A stretch of 61,198 bases of DNA, taken from the NCBI GenBank assembly GCA_937874515.1, contig CALNBV010000256.1:1-61198 (forward strand), read 5' to 3'. Of this stretch, positions 17,143 to 26,546 are shown piece after piece (position 1 is the stretch's first letter; every line of letters begins with the position of its first letter). The notes below the pieces were generated by a model. It ran no database searches. It saw only the letters and a list, made by a program, of their open reading frames with translations, and was not told the origin of the DNA. A program made the position numbers and the translations under genes. Origin of the DNA: an uncultured Paenibacillaceae bacterium (lineage in GTDB: Bacteria; Bacillota; Bacilli; Aneurinibacillales; Aneurinibacillaceae).

Positions 17143-19569
17143 ATGTTTGTTTCCTATAAATGGCTTGCTAATTATGTAGATTTAACAGGGATTTCTCCAG
17201 AAGACCTTGCTGAGAAATTAACACGAAGCGGGATTGAAGTAGAAGGAATCGAAAAACGGAATCAAGGGATTTCAAGCGTCGTAGTTGGCTATGTGGTTTC
17301 CCGGGAAAAACATCCTGATGCAGATAAATTAAATGTTTGTAAAGTGGATGTAGGTACTGAAGGACACTTGCAAATTGTATGTGGAGCTAAAAATGTAGAT
17401 GCAGGTCAAAAAGTGCCTGTAGCTTTAGTAGGCGCCAAACTTCCTGGTGGGTTAAAAATTAAAAAGTCTAAATTACGGGGCGTTGAATCCAAGGGTATGA
17501 TTTGTTCTGCCCGTGAATTAGGCATTAATGACAAATTATTGCCTAAAGAAATCCAGGAAGGAATTTTTGTATTGCCTGAAGAATTGGAAAAGGGCCAATC
17601 CATCGAATCTATTCTTGGGTTGGATGATGCAGTATTAGAATTAAGCCTGACACCTAATCGTTCTGATTGTTTGAGCATGATTGGCACTGCATATGAAGTT
17701 GGGGCAATTTTGGATCGGGAAGTCATTGAACCTACCATCGACATTCAAGAAAGTGATGAATCCATCGAAGGAAAAGTGAAGGTATCCATTGAAGCAACGG
17801 ATGAGTGCAATCGATACATGGGCCGCTTAATTAAAGGGGTTACTCTGGCACCCTCTCCAATGTGGTTGCAAAACTTATTAATTGCAGCTGGGGTTCGTCC
17901 TATTAATAATGTAGTTGATATTACAAACTATGTGATGTTAGAAACAGGCCAGCCTTTGCATGCCTTTGATTATGATCAGGTGCCTGGAGGGAATATCGTC
18001 GTTCGCAAAGCCAAAACTGGTGAAAAAATAGTTACTCTTGATGATATTGAAAGAGAATTAGATGAGGAAATGCTTCTCATTACTAATGGTGAACAACCTA
18101 TTGCCATTGCAGGCGTAATGGGTGGGGCAAATTCAGAAGTGACTGGGGATACCCATAACATTTTATTAGAATCAGCACAATTTGCTGGCAGTTCCGTTAG
18201 AAAGACTTCCCGTAAATTGGGCCTTCGTTCTGAAGCGAGCCTTCGTTTTGAAAAGGAAATTGATTTCCATACGGTACAAAAAGCCCTGGATCGTGCCGCG
18301 TCTTTATTGGCTGAACTGGCTGGGGGCAAAGTAGCTCGAGGTATTGCTGATGCTCATGTTAGCACCCCAGAAGAAAATTGGGTACCCCTTAGAATGAGTA
18401 ACCTAAATAATTTGCTGGGAACTCAATTAGGAATTGAAGAAGTTGAAAAGATTTTTACCCGCTTATCTTTCCACTACAAAGTGGATGGGGAACTCATTAA
18501 TGTCCATGCGCCAAGCCGCCGGAAGGATATTACCCGGGAAGTTGATTTAATTGAAGAAGTAGCTCGACTTTATGGCTATGATAATATTCCTACTACCTTG
18601 CCTGTAGGGTTGAATACAAGAGGGGCTTTAACGAGAGAACAGGGTCTTCGCCGTATAATTAGAGATATTTTCAATGCCATGGGAATGGATGAAGTAAGCA
18701 CCTATTCTTTTACTCGCAGTGAAATTATTCATGATTTTGCAAGCATCTATAAAGAAAGTGAACCTATTTCTTTGGCTATGCCAATGAGTGAAGAAAGAAG
18801 CCTTCTTCGTATAAATCTCATTCCTCATCTTGCGGAAACAGCAGCATACAACCTGAATCGCAAGCAACGGAACATCAGTATTTTTGAGATTGGAAATGTA
18901 TTTATTACTGAGGAAAAAAACATAACGAAACTTCCTGATGAGAAAATGACCATTGCTGGTTTACTGGCAGGAAATCAGGCAGAAGAGCATTGGGGCCAAT
19001 CAAATATTCCCGTTGATTTCTATTATGTGAAAGGGATTCTTGAGGGTCTCTTTACCCGATTAGGCATTAAAGGTGTTTCTTACAAAGGAGCAGAAGACTT
19101 AAAAGGAATGCATCCTGGCCGTTCCGCCCAAATTATGATTCAAGACAAAAAAGTGGGATATATTGGGCAAATTCATCCTGTATTCGCGCAAAAATATGAT
19201 ATTGATGAAACCTATGTATTCCAATTAGACGGAGAACAAATTCTCCACTTTGCAACAGCCCATACAGGCATGATTCCGCTGCCAAAATATCCGGAAATTA
19301 CACGGGATATTGCAGTGGTCGTGGATGGTGGAGTTACCGCAGATGAATTGCGGAACATCATCGAAAAAACAGCAGGTTCTTTATTAGAATCCGTGACGAT
19401 TTTCGATGTTTATACAGATGCTAAATTAGGTGAAAATAAGAAAAGCATTGCTGTTTCTTGTTCTTACCGGGATTTGGAAAAGACCTTAATTGATGAAGAA
19501 GTACAGAAAGTTCATGACAAGGTAGTTGCAGCTCTTGCACAGGAGTATGGAGCTGAACTTCGGGCATAA
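17143..19569 (+). CDS. pheT: phenylalanine-tRNA ligase beta subunit
   Basis: An 808-residue subunit. Domain order visible: EMAP/OB-fold tRNA-binding domain (about 40-150, HPDADKLNVCKVDVG), B3/B4 editing domain (about 210-400, MGGANSEVTGDT), B5, the catalytic-like core, and C-terminal ferredoxin-fold anticodon-binding domain (PEITRDIAVVV). The editing domain removes Tyr from tRNA-Phe. It forms the heterotetramer with PheS. A terminator follows at 19593. Confidence 0.97.
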   Translation: MFVSYKWLANYVDLTGISPEDLAEKLTRSGIEVEGIEKRNQGISSVVVGYVVSREKHPDADKLNVCKVDVGTEGHLQIVCGAKNVDAGQKVPVALVGAKLPGGLKIKKSKLRGVESKGMICSARELGINDKLLPKEIQEGIFVLPEELEKGQSIESILGLDDAVLELSLTPNRSDCLSMIGTAYEVGAILDREVIEPTIDIQESDESIEGKVKVSIEATDECNRYMGRLIKGVTLAPSPMWLQNLLIAAGVRPINNVVDITNYVMLETGQPLHAFDYDQVPGGNIVVRKAKTGEKIVTLDDIERELDEEMLLITNGEQPIAIAGVMGGANSEVTGDTHNILLESAQFAGSSVRKTSRKLGLRSEASLRFEKEIDFHTVQKALDRAASLLAELAGGKVARGIADAHVSTPEENWVPLRMSNLNNLLGTQLGIEEVEKIFTRLSFHYKVDGELINVHAPSRRKDITREVDLIEEVARLYGYDNIPTTLPVGLNTRGALTREQGLRRIIRDIFNAMGMDEVSTYSFTRSEIIHDFASIYKESEPISLAMPMSEERSLLRINLIPHLAETAAYNLNRKQRNISIFEIGNVFITEEKNITKLPDEKMTIAGLLAGNQAEEHWGQSNIPVDFYYVKGILEGLFTRLGIKGVSYKGAEDLKGMHPGRSAQIMIQDKKVGYIGQIHPVFAQKYDIDETYVFQLDGEQILHFATAHTGMIPLPKYPEITRDIAVVVDGGVTADELRNIIEKTAGSLLESVTIFDVYTDAKLGENKKSIAVSCSYRDLEKTLIDEEVQKVHDKVVAALAQEYGAELRA

Positions 19570-19592
19570 ATTTAGGTACCCTGGAAACATGG

Positions 19593-19633
19593 AAAAAAAA
19601 GGTTCTTATCATTAGGGATAAGAACCTTTTTTT
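19593..19633 (+). terminator. terminator after pheT
   Basis: Hairpin AAAAAAAAGGTTCTTATC / GATAAGAACCTTTTTTT, typical intrinsic terminator. Confidence 0.92.
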
Positions 19634-19712
19634 ATACTTGACGGGAGGGGAATTTTTCCTTACGGTAAAGGGACAAGGTTAGTGTTGAAATAGCCACGAG
19701 GAGGAACAGACT

Positions 19713-19979
19713 GTGAGTGGGGAAATGAACCGTGTAACTGTGGAAATATTTGGGCAATATTATACCATAAAAGGAACAAGCAACGCTGCACATATGCGGG
19801 CTGTTGCAAGTTTTGTTGATGATAAAATGATTCAGATGGCAAAGGCAAATCCACGTCTTGATACCAATAAGTTAGCGGTACTTGCTGCCGTTAATGTGGC
19901 TGATGAGTTTTTCAAATTACGTCAGGAATACGAAGAGTTAATCCGTTTACTGGAGAAAAATTCCCTGAAAAAGGAGTAA
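19713..19979 (+). CDS. zapA: cell division protein ZapA
   Basis: An 88-residue cytosolic protein that cross-links FtsZ filaments at the Z-ring. The N-terminal beta-strand region RVTVEIFGQYYTIKG and the C-terminal helix that forms the coiled-coil dimer (FKLRQEYEELIRLLEK) match the family. Start is GTG at 19713, with GAGGAGGAA correctly spaced; the internal ATG at 19725 would lose the ribosome site. Begins the zapA-cvpA-mutS2 group known from B. subtilis, but rnhC, usually just upstream, is missing. Confidence 0.93.
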   Translation: MSGEMNRVTVEIFGQYYTIKGTSNAAHMRAVASFVDDKMIQMAKANPRLDTNKLAVLAAVNVADEFFKLRQEYEELIRLLEKNSLKKE

Positions 19980-19984
19980 AATGA

Positions 19985-20560
19985 ATGTCCATACTTGATT
20001 GGGTGATCCTGTTTTTGTTAGTTCTTGGATTAGGGATTGGATTTAAGCAAGGGCTTATGATTCAATTAGTAAAGCTTATTACATTTATTGCATCATTTGG
20101 TATTGCTATACTATTCTATAAACCCCTTTCACAACAGCTGGCACAATGGTTTCCCTTATCTCAAGAAAGTGGCGCTAATTTATTTTCGTCCATAGCGGGC
20201 AGTGAACCTATTGCAGGGGTAATCTATTCTTCTGTTTCTTTTGTTTTGTTACTGATTGTTTCAGGAATCCTTTTGCGTTTCATTGGTTCCATTCTTAATG
20301 GGATAGCTGATTTGCCCGTTATTTCCACCATTAATCATTTAGGTGGAGGACTTCTGGGTATAACAAAGAATGGGTTATTGGTTTTTCTTCTGCTTATGAT
20401 TGCTTATGCATTGCCTATTCCTTCTGTACAACAGACGATTCATGAATCTGTATTAGGAACATATGCGGTGGAAATCTCTCCAGGGATTTTGCAATTTTTC
20501 CAAGGTTTAATTCAACACACCCCAACTGAAATGCCAATGGGCAATTCTACGAAATTTTAA
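19985..20560 (+). CDS. cvpA: CvpA family membrane protein
   Basis: A 191-residue polytopic protein with four hydrophobic segments (about residues 3-20, 28-46, 75-95 and 115-135), as in the colicin V production protein family (YshB in B. subtilis). Function in Gram-positives is not settled. AAAAAGGAG at the zapA stop serves as ribosome site. The gene ends three bases before the longest possible mutS2 frame, so the group is tightly packed. Confidence 0.88.
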   Translation: MSILDWVILFLLVLGLGIGFKQGLMIQLVKLITFIASFGIAILFYKPLSQQLAQWFPLSQESGANLFSSIAGSEPIAGVIYSSVSFVLLLIVSGILLRFIGSILNGIADLPVISTINHLGGGLLGITKNGLLVFLLLMIAYALPIPSVQQTIHESVLGTYAVEISPGILQFFQGLIQHTPTEMPMGNSTKF

Positions 20561-20604
20561 ACTTGATTAGTTTTTTCTTTAAATATAGAAAGGGGATCTT
20601 CTCC

Positions 20605-22959
20605 TTGGATGCACGAACGCTTAAATCTTTAGAATTTCATAAAGTGATTGATCGAGTAAAACCCTGGGCTGCCACAACCATGGGAATTGAAAAAATAGAA
20701 AACCTTACCCCTTCTTCTGATTCAGGGGAAGTGAATCATCTGTTAAACGCAACCCAGGAAGGGGTTACCGTATTACGGTTAAAAGATACCGTTCCTTTAG
20801 GCGGAATTAAGGATATTCGCTCGGCTTGCGCCAGGGCTAACCTTGGAGGAATGCTAAATCCAGGGGAATTGTTAGATATTGCATCAACCCTTGCCGCAGG
20901 GGGGCGTCTAAAGGGATTTATTCATAGTGTGACAGAAAAAGAGCCCTTGCCTATTTTAGAAGAACTAGTAGACGGCATTATTCGCATAAAGGATGTTGAA
21001 GACGAAATCACCCATGCCATTGATGACAAAGGGTATGTCATGGATGTTGCCTCTCACGCATTAGGCCAAGTCCGTAGCCAAATTAGAACAGGAGAGAAGC
21101 GAGTTCGGGAGAAGTTAGAACAAATGATTCGCAATCCTGGTATTCAGAAAATGCTACAGGACCCTATTATCACCATTCGCAATGATCGGTTTGTGATTCC
21201 TGTACGTCCAGAGTATCGGAATACATTTGGTGGTTTAGTTCATGACCAATCAGCCTCAGGGGCCACACTTTTTATTGAGCCTGAACAGGTTGTACAGATT
21301 AATAACGAATTAAGGGAATTGAAGTTAAAAGAAGAACGGGAAATTGAAAAGATCCTCCTAGGGTTATCCGCAAGAGTAGCTGAACATGTACCTATGCTGC
21401 GGAATAATTTAGATAACCTTACAGAGATTGATTTTATTTTTTCCCGTGCTTTTTATGCAAGGGATAGTAAAGCAGTACAGCCAGCAATCAATGAAGATGG
21501 CTATCTTAAAATTAAAAAAGGCAGGCATCCATTAATACCGGTCACAGATGTGGTTCCTATCGATGTGGAGTTAGGAAAAGAGTATAGTGGAATTGTGATT
21601 ACGGGACCTAACACTGGTGGGAAAACCGTTTCACTAAAAACCATTGGTCTATTAACGGTTATGGCAATGGCCGGATTACATGTTCCTGCAGATGAGGGAA
21701 CTGTTCTTTCTATTTTTTCTGGTGTTTATGCAGATATTGGAGATGAACAAAGCATTGAACAAAGTTTAAGTACTTTTTCTGGACATATGACCAACATTTC
21801 TCGCATCTTAAAGGAAATGGATTCCCGCAGTCTGGTTTTATTCGATGAATTAGGGGCTGGTACTGACCCTGCTGAAGGGGCAGCCTTAGCCATGGCAATC
21901 ATTGATGATGTGTATTGTAGGGGTGCAAGGGTTGTGGCAACGACCCACTATAGTGAGTTGAAGGCTTTTGCTTATGAGAAAAATGGGATTGTTAACGCCA
22001 GTGTGGAATTTGATGAAAACACGTTACGTCCCACCTATCGCCTGTTAGTTGGTATCCCAGGCCGTTCTAACGCCTTCGCTATTGCAACTAGATTGGGTCT
22101 TCCCAAGAATATATTGGAAGATGCCCAAAAAAGGGTACACGTCGGGGAAACAAAAATTGATACCCTGGTTGCTTCTCTGGAAGAAAATCAGCGAATTGCT
22201 GAAAAGGAACGTTGGGAAACAGAAGAATTAAATGCTTCGTTGAAGGAAAAAGAAGAACAGTTGCAAAAGGAAAAAGAAGAGTTTGAAAATGAGAAGGACC
22301 TTATGTTGGCTCGAATTGAGGAAGAAGCCATTGCAACTGTTACTAAATCAAAAAAAGAAGCAGAACGGATTCTTGCAGATTTAAGAAGAATAGCCTTAGA
22401 AGAAAAAGCAGGAATTAAAGAGCATCGGTTAATTGAAGCAAAAAAACAGTTAGAGGATGCAACCCCTAATCTCAGGAGAAAACGGGAACTGAAAAAAGCG
22501 GTCAATAACCAACAAATGAAGGTTGGGGATTCTGTTCGTGTGCTCTCCCTTAATCAAAAAGGAGAAATTATTGAACAACTTAATAAAAATGAGTTTCTCG
22601 TGCAATTAGGGATTTTAAAAATGACTGTCCGTATGGATAATATGGAAAAAGTAAAATCCACCAATAAAAACGTTACAGCTCCTCCTCTTACCCGACTTAG
22701 CGTAAATCGTCCGCCAATGAAAATGGATTTGGATATTCGTGGCAATAATATTGAAGACTCCATTATTTTAATTGATAAATATTTAGATGATGCCATCATC
22801 AGTGGATTACATAGAGTTACTATTATTCACGGTAAAGGGACTGGTGTTTTAGGATTAGGCGTGCAAAAGTATTTAAAACATCACCGTCTCGTTAAATCCA
22901 TCCGTTATGGGGGACAGGGTGAAGGTGGCTTGGGCGCTACCGTTGTGGAATTAAAGTAA
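20605..22959 (+). CDS. mutS2: MutS2 ATPase with Smr endonuclease domain
   Basis: A 784-residue protein. MutS2 proteins restrict homologous recombination and rescue collided ribosomes. Visible are the MutS core and clamp coiled coils, the ABC-type ATPase with Walker A GPNTGGKT (nt 21604-21627) and signature/Walker B region LVLFDELGAGTDP, a long Glu/Lys-rich coiled coil (about 500-620), a KOW-like segment, and the C-terminal Smr domain with LDIRG and HGKGTGVLG. Start is TTG at 20605 after AAAGGGGAT, giving LDARTLKSLEFHKVIDR as in relatives. The longer TTG start at 20563 adds an atypical tail. polX, usual between cvpA and mutS2, is absent. Confidence 0.95.
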   Translation: MDARTLKSLEFHKVIDRVKPWAATTMGIEKIENLTPSSDSGEVNHLLNATQEGVTVLRLKDTVPLGGIKDIRSACARANLGGMLNPGELLDIASTLAAGGRLKGFIHSVTEKEPLPILEELVDGIIRIKDVEDEITHAIDDKGYVMDVASHALGQVRSQIRTGEKRVREKLEQMIRNPGIQKMLQDPIITIRNDRFVIPVRPEYRNTFGGLVHDQSASGATLFIEPEQVVQINNELRELKLKEEREIEKILLGLSARVAEHVPMLRNNLDNLTEIDFIFSRAFYARDSKAVQPAINEDGYLKIKKGRHPLIPVTDVVPIDVELGKEYSGIVITGPNTGGKTVSLKTIGLLTVMAMAGLHVPADEGTVLSIFSGVYADIGDEQSIEQSLSTFSGHMTNISRILKEMDSRSLVLFDELGAGTDPAEGAALAMAIIDDVYCRGARVVATTHYSELKAFAYEKNGIVNASVEFDENTLRPTYRLLVGIPGRSNAFAIATRLGLPKNILEDAQKRVHVGETKIDTLVASLEENQRIAEKERWETEELNASLKEKEEQLQKEKEEFENEKDLMLARIEEEAIATVTKSKKEAERILADLRRIALEEKAGIKEHRLIEAKKQLEDATPNLRRKRELKKAVNNQQMKVGDSVRVLSLNQKGEIIEQLNKNEFLVQLGILKMTVRMDNMEKVKSTNKNVTAPPLTRLSVNRPPMKMDLDIRGNNIEDSIILIDKYLDDAIISGLHRVTIIHGKGTGVLGLGVQKYLKHHRLVKSIRYGGQGEGGLGATVVELK

Positions 22960-22976
22960 TCTGGGAGTTGAACAGA

Positions 22977-23063
22977 ATGTTAGAGCGCCTTTCGAAAATA
23001 CTCATTACCATTGCAGGGGTATTTATTCTTGCTGGTATTTTATATTTTGTTGTTTTTAGATAA
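22977..23063 (+). CDS. predicted 28-residue single-span membrane peptide
   Basis: A short frame with its own GGGAG ribosome site (22963-22967) 9 bases before an ATG. It encodes MLERLSKILI..., a run of about 20 hydrophobic residues and a final FRstop. Lies 17 bases after mutS2 and 20 bases before the nucleotide-sugar dehydrogenase. One positive-rich N-terminus and one transmembrane helix are predicted. No known family recognised. Real expression is inferred from the ribosome site, spacing and coding-like composition. Confidence 0.6.
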   Translation: MLERLSKILITIAGVFILAGILYFVVFR

Positions 23064-23083
23064 CGAAGTGGTGAGGAATTGAA

Positions 23084-24376
23084 ATGAAGAAGTTAAAAAT
23101 TGCAGTAATCGGTCTTGGATTTATCGGCTTACCCTTATCTTTAAGTTATGCAAGAAAAGGTGCCCATGTTGTTGGGATTGATGTAAGCGAAAGCCTCATT
23201 AAGGAAATTAACCAGGGGATATCTCATCATCTTGAATTTTATGAAGGGAAATCCTTATCAGAAATTTTGCAAGAACAACGTAAGGAAAACCGTTTTTATG
23301 CCACCAATCACTATGAACAGGCAGCACAGGAAGTTGATCATTACATCGTAACTGTAGGAATTCCTGTTAGAAATGGGGACCCTGATTTTAGTTACTTAAC
23401 TTCTGCCTGTGAATCCCTTGTAAAAGTATTAAAAAGGGGAGATTGTGTAATATTGCGCAGTACCGTGGTTCCGGGAACCACAGAAGAAGTGGTAAAACTT
23501 ATACTTGAAAAAAGTGGGTTAATAGCAGGGGAAGATTTCTATCTTGCCTATTCTTCTGAACGGATTGCGGAAGGAAGGGCTTTTGAAGAATTTATTACCA
23601 TGCCTTTAGCTGTGGGTGGGGTAAATGAAGCAAGTGCTCTGAAAGGGAAAGAAGCCCTTTCATTTGTTACAGAAGCAGAGATTACCATATCTCAAATTAA
23701 AACCGTTGAAACAGCGAAAGTAATTGAAAATATTCAACGGGACGTTAATATTGCCATGGTGCAACAATTTGCCCGATTTGCAGAAAAGATGGGGATTGAT
23801 ACCTTTGAATTGATTCGTGTTGCCAATACTCATAAAAGGGTACAACTCTTAACACCAGGGCCAGGTGTAGGAGGGTATTGTTTACCGAATGCCCTTTATT
23901 ACCTTCAGCCAAAGGCACAAGAACTAGGGGTAAGTCTTAGTTTATTGGAAATGGCCAGACAAATTAATGATCAAGTTCCCCGCATCCTTGTTTCTATGAT
24001 AAAACATGCTTTAGAACAACAGGGAAAAACATTAGCTGGGAGCCAGATTGCAATCTTAGGTCTGGCCATGAAAGATTTTTCCAATGATGACCGAATTAGC
24101 CCACCACATCATGTTGTGGAAATCCTTTTGGAAGAAGGTGCGGTGGTAAAAGCCTATGACCCTGCGGTGCCTGCAAACTATGATTTTAAGGTAGATGAAC
24201 TTAACGAGGCTATACAAGATGCTGACGGGTTAATTTATTTGACAGTACAAGAAGAATTTTTAGAAATTAATTGGTTAGAAATGATCAAACTTATGAAGAA
24301 AACACCGGTTCTGCTGGATGGAAAAAATAGAATTCCCCGTTCAGTAGAAGGAGGTGCTCTCCTGCTGCGGATTTAA
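23084..24376 (+). CDS. nucleotide-sugar dehydrogenase (UDP-ManNAc/UDP-GlcNAc type)
   Basis: A 430-residue member of the UDP-glucose/GDP-mannose dehydrogenase superfamily. It has the N-terminal NAD-binding motif VIGLGFIGLPLSLSYA, the central domain with the catalytic Cys in GPGVGGYCLPN, and the C-terminal UDP-binding domain (ILGLAMKDFSNDDRISP). Sequence style resembles WecC/WbpA enzymes that oxidise UDP-N-acetylhexosamines to uronic acids. It would supply a negatively charged sugar for the adjacent glycan genes (inference). GTGAGGA precedes the ATG. Confidence 0.9.
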   Translation: MKKLKIAVIGLGFIGLPLSLSYARKGAHVVGIDVSESLIKEINQGISHHLEFYEGKSLSEILQEQRKENRFYATNHYEQAAQEVDHYIVTVGIPVRNGDPDFSYLTSACESLVKVLKRGDCVILRSTVVPGTTEEVVKLILEKSGLIAGEDFYLAYSSERIAEGRAFEEFITMPLAVGGVNEASALKGKEALSFVTEAEITISQIKTVETAKVIENIQRDVNIAMVQQFARFAEKMGIDTFELIRVANTHKRVQLLTPGPGVGGYCLPNALYYLQPKAQELGVSLSLLEMARQINDQVPRILVSMIKHALEQQGKTLAGSQIAILGLAMKDFSNDDRISPPHHVVEILLEEGAVVKAYDPAVPANYDFKVDELNEAIQDADGLIYLTVQEEFLEINWLEMIKLMKKTPVLLDGKNRIPRSVEGGALLLRI

Positions 24377-24412
24377 TGAACATGGACAAACATTGTGAAA
24401 GGAAGGAAAAGG

Positions 24413-25768
24413 ATGAATAACAACAAAAAAATGCTCCTTGTGTCTTACCTTTTCCCACCTATTGGCGGTGGAGGAGTGCCCAGACCGTTAAAAATGGCAA
24501 AATATCTTGCCGGGTTAGGTTGGGAGGTCCATGTTCTTACTGTTGAATCTACCTATCATGCAACAAAAGATGATACCTTGTTGAATCAACTTCCTTCTAA
24601 TGTAATGATTCACAGGGCAAAAGAATGGAATCCCATTCATTATGTGCGTCCTAAGGCCACAACCCAATCCCAGCCTGCTTCTAAGGAAGTACAGGCGGGG
24701 GCAAGGAAGAAAAAATTCATCACGCCCATTCTTTCTTTTCTTAAACATGTAAAAAACACACTTATGATTCCTGATGAAAGTGTTCTCTGGTATGGTGCAG
24801 CAAGCCGATTAGGAAAGAAAATTGTACAAGAGAATAAAATCCCCGTCATGTTTTCTACTTCTGGACCCAATACATGCCATCTGGTTGCAAGGTCCATTAA
24901 GAGAAAGACAGGCATTCATTGGATTGCTGATTTCCGTGATCCATGGACTCAAAATATGCATCGTTCTGGCATTCCCTGGCGAGATGCCCTGGAAGAAAGA
25001 ATGGAAAAAAGCGTCATGGAAGAAGCGGACGGAATTACAACAGTTACCCGGGGTTTTGCTGATAATTTTTTATCGAAATATAAGGCAGAAATTAAAGATA
25101 TAGAAGTCATATATAACGGGTTTGATCCAGAGGATTATCAAACTATCCAGGATGAGGAAAATTATGATGGTCTCTTTGTTCTTTTATATACAGGCATATT
25201 TTATAAAGAACGAAATCCCCGTCTTTTATTAACATGTGTAAAAGAATTAATCGATGAAGGAAAAGTGGATCCTGCACATATTCGCTTGCGTTTTGCCGGG
25301 GTTTTTGATTACCCGGGTTATTCAGACAATCGGGATTGTGTAAATCAGTTGAATTTAAAAGATGTGGTAGAGGTGATGGGAAATCTCCCCCATCAAAAGG
25401 CCCTTTCAGCAATGAAGAATGCAGATGTTCTTATGCTAATTGGGGATACAGCACCAGGTTCAGGGGTGTATATTCCGGGGAAATTGTATGAATATATGGC
25501 CATTGGCAGGCCTATTTTTGCCCTTTCCTTAGAAGGGGAATCTACCCAGATTATTAACAACTATGGTTTAGGCCAGGTGGCAAATCCATTAAATAAAGAA
25601 GAGATTAAAAAAGTATTTATGGCTTTCTATGAAAAATGGAGAATGGATAAAACAGCCTTTCTCCAATCTTCCATTATTGAAAGAGGAGAAGAAGGCGATT
25701 TATCCATTTATAACCGTAAGTTTCAAGGAAAACAGCTTTCTGATTTTATGGGGAAATTCATTGATTAA
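24413..25768 (+). CDS. GT4-like glycosyltransferase
   Basis: A 451-residue GT-B fold enzyme. The N-terminal domain begins MLLVSYLFPPIGGGGVPRPL with the glycine-rich acceptor loop typical of GT4. The C-terminal donor domain includes LLYTGIFYKERNPRLLL and a GSGVYIPGKLYEYMAIGRP motif in place of the usual E-x7-E. Cytosolic or membrane-associated; sugar specificity not readable. ATG 24413 is chosen because AAGGAAGGAAAAGG lies before it; the GTG at 24395 overlaps that site. The last 11 bases overlap the convergent lipoprotein gene. Confidence 0.88.
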   Translation: MNNNKKMLLVSYLFPPIGGGGVPRPLKMAKYLAGLGWEVHVLTVESTYHATKDDTLLNQLPSNVMIHRAKEWNPIHYVRPKATTQSQPASKEVQAGARKKKFITPILSFLKHVKNTLMIPDESVLWYGAASRLGKKIVQENKIPVMFSTSGPNTCHLVARSIKRKTGIHWIADFRDPWTQNMHRSGIPWRDALEERMEKSVMEEADGITTVTRGFADNFLSKYKAEIKDIEVIYNGFDPEDYQTIQDEENYDGLFVLLYTGIFYKERNPRLLLTCVKELIDEGKVDPAHIRLRFAGVFDYPGYSDNRDCVNQLNLKDVVEVMGNLPHQKALSAMKNADVLMLIGDTAPGSGVYIPGKLYEYMAIGRPIFALSLEGESTQIINNYGLGQVANPLNKEEIKKVFMAFYEKWRMDKTAFLQSSIIERGEEGDLSIYNRKFQGKQLSDFMGKFID

Positions 25769-26546
25769 TGGATTTCTCTATTTCTTCTATTTTGGGTGCT
25801 TTAATCCCAGGGTCATTGTATTTAATAAATCTAAAATAAATTTCTTGTTCCATATACCCGGCAGAAGGAACAGGGAGTTTGATGGTTGTCTTATATTGAT
25901 ACAATAGATGTTCCTTTTTGCTAATCCAGATGGTTGTTGTTACTTCAGTATTTTTAAGTAGGGTGTCTAGATCATGTTTGTTTTTTACTGTCTTTTGAAT
26001 TTCCTGTAAATAAGTATTTGTCCCCTTTTGAATCCATTCATCTCCCCGTAGTTTTATTTGAATAGGAATACAGGGTTCACTCAGGATTTTATCTTGTTTT
26101 AATTGTACTGCATGATCAAGGTATGGAATCCAATCCGTAAATCCTTTCATAGGATTGAGGGATTCTATGTTTTGATTCCCTCTCCACCATTTTTCCTGAT
26201 TATAATAATAGCTATTATTTTTATATTGCAGATATTTATAGGGTTGGGTCATAAGACTGGCATCGACATAAAGTACATCAGGCCCTATAAATACCCCCTT
26301 GTACATATTGGTAACCCTCCTCCTTTGTATGTTATTGGCAACATATCCTTCAAAGGAAAACCGTATTGATTTATTTGCATGGGTTGTTTCTACGCTTTGT
26401 AAAATTAAATTTTTTGCAAATTGATGATCTATTGGCATTTTTTCTTCCGTTGGTTCAGGTTTAGGAAAGGTTTTTTCACCTGATGGGTTGGTGCAAGCAG
26501 TTAAAACAATGAAAAGGAGGAATGTTAGCATGATTTTTCTCCCCAT
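25758..26546 (-). CDS. lipoprotein of unknown function in glycan island
   Basis: A 262-residue protein with a lipoprotein signal peptide: MGRKIM, a hydrophobic stretch and the lipobox LTAC (Cys18). The mature part is rich in aromatic and charged residues (YLQYKNNSYYYNQEKWW) and ends with IYFRFIKYNDPG. Overall size and layout recall LolA/LppX-like outer-surface lipoproteins, but no family is certain. Its ATG overlaps the stop of the upstream membrane gene by one base (TAATG), with AAGGAGGAG as ribosome site. It is last of a three-gene minus-strand operon. Confidence 0.8.
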   Translation of the reverse strand: MGRKIMLTFLLFIVLTACTNPSGEKTFPKPEPTEEKMPIDHQFAKNLILQSVETTHANKSIRFSFEGYVANNIQRRRVTNMYKGVFIGPDVLYVDASLMTQPYKYLQYKNNSYYYNQEKWWRGNQNIESLNPMKGFTDWIPYLDHAVQLKQDKILSEPCIPIQIKLRGDEWIQKGTNTYLQEIQKTVKNKHDLDTLLKNTEVTTTIWISKKEHLLYQYKTTIKLPVPSAGYMEQEIYFRFIKYNDPGIKAPKIEEIEKSINQ

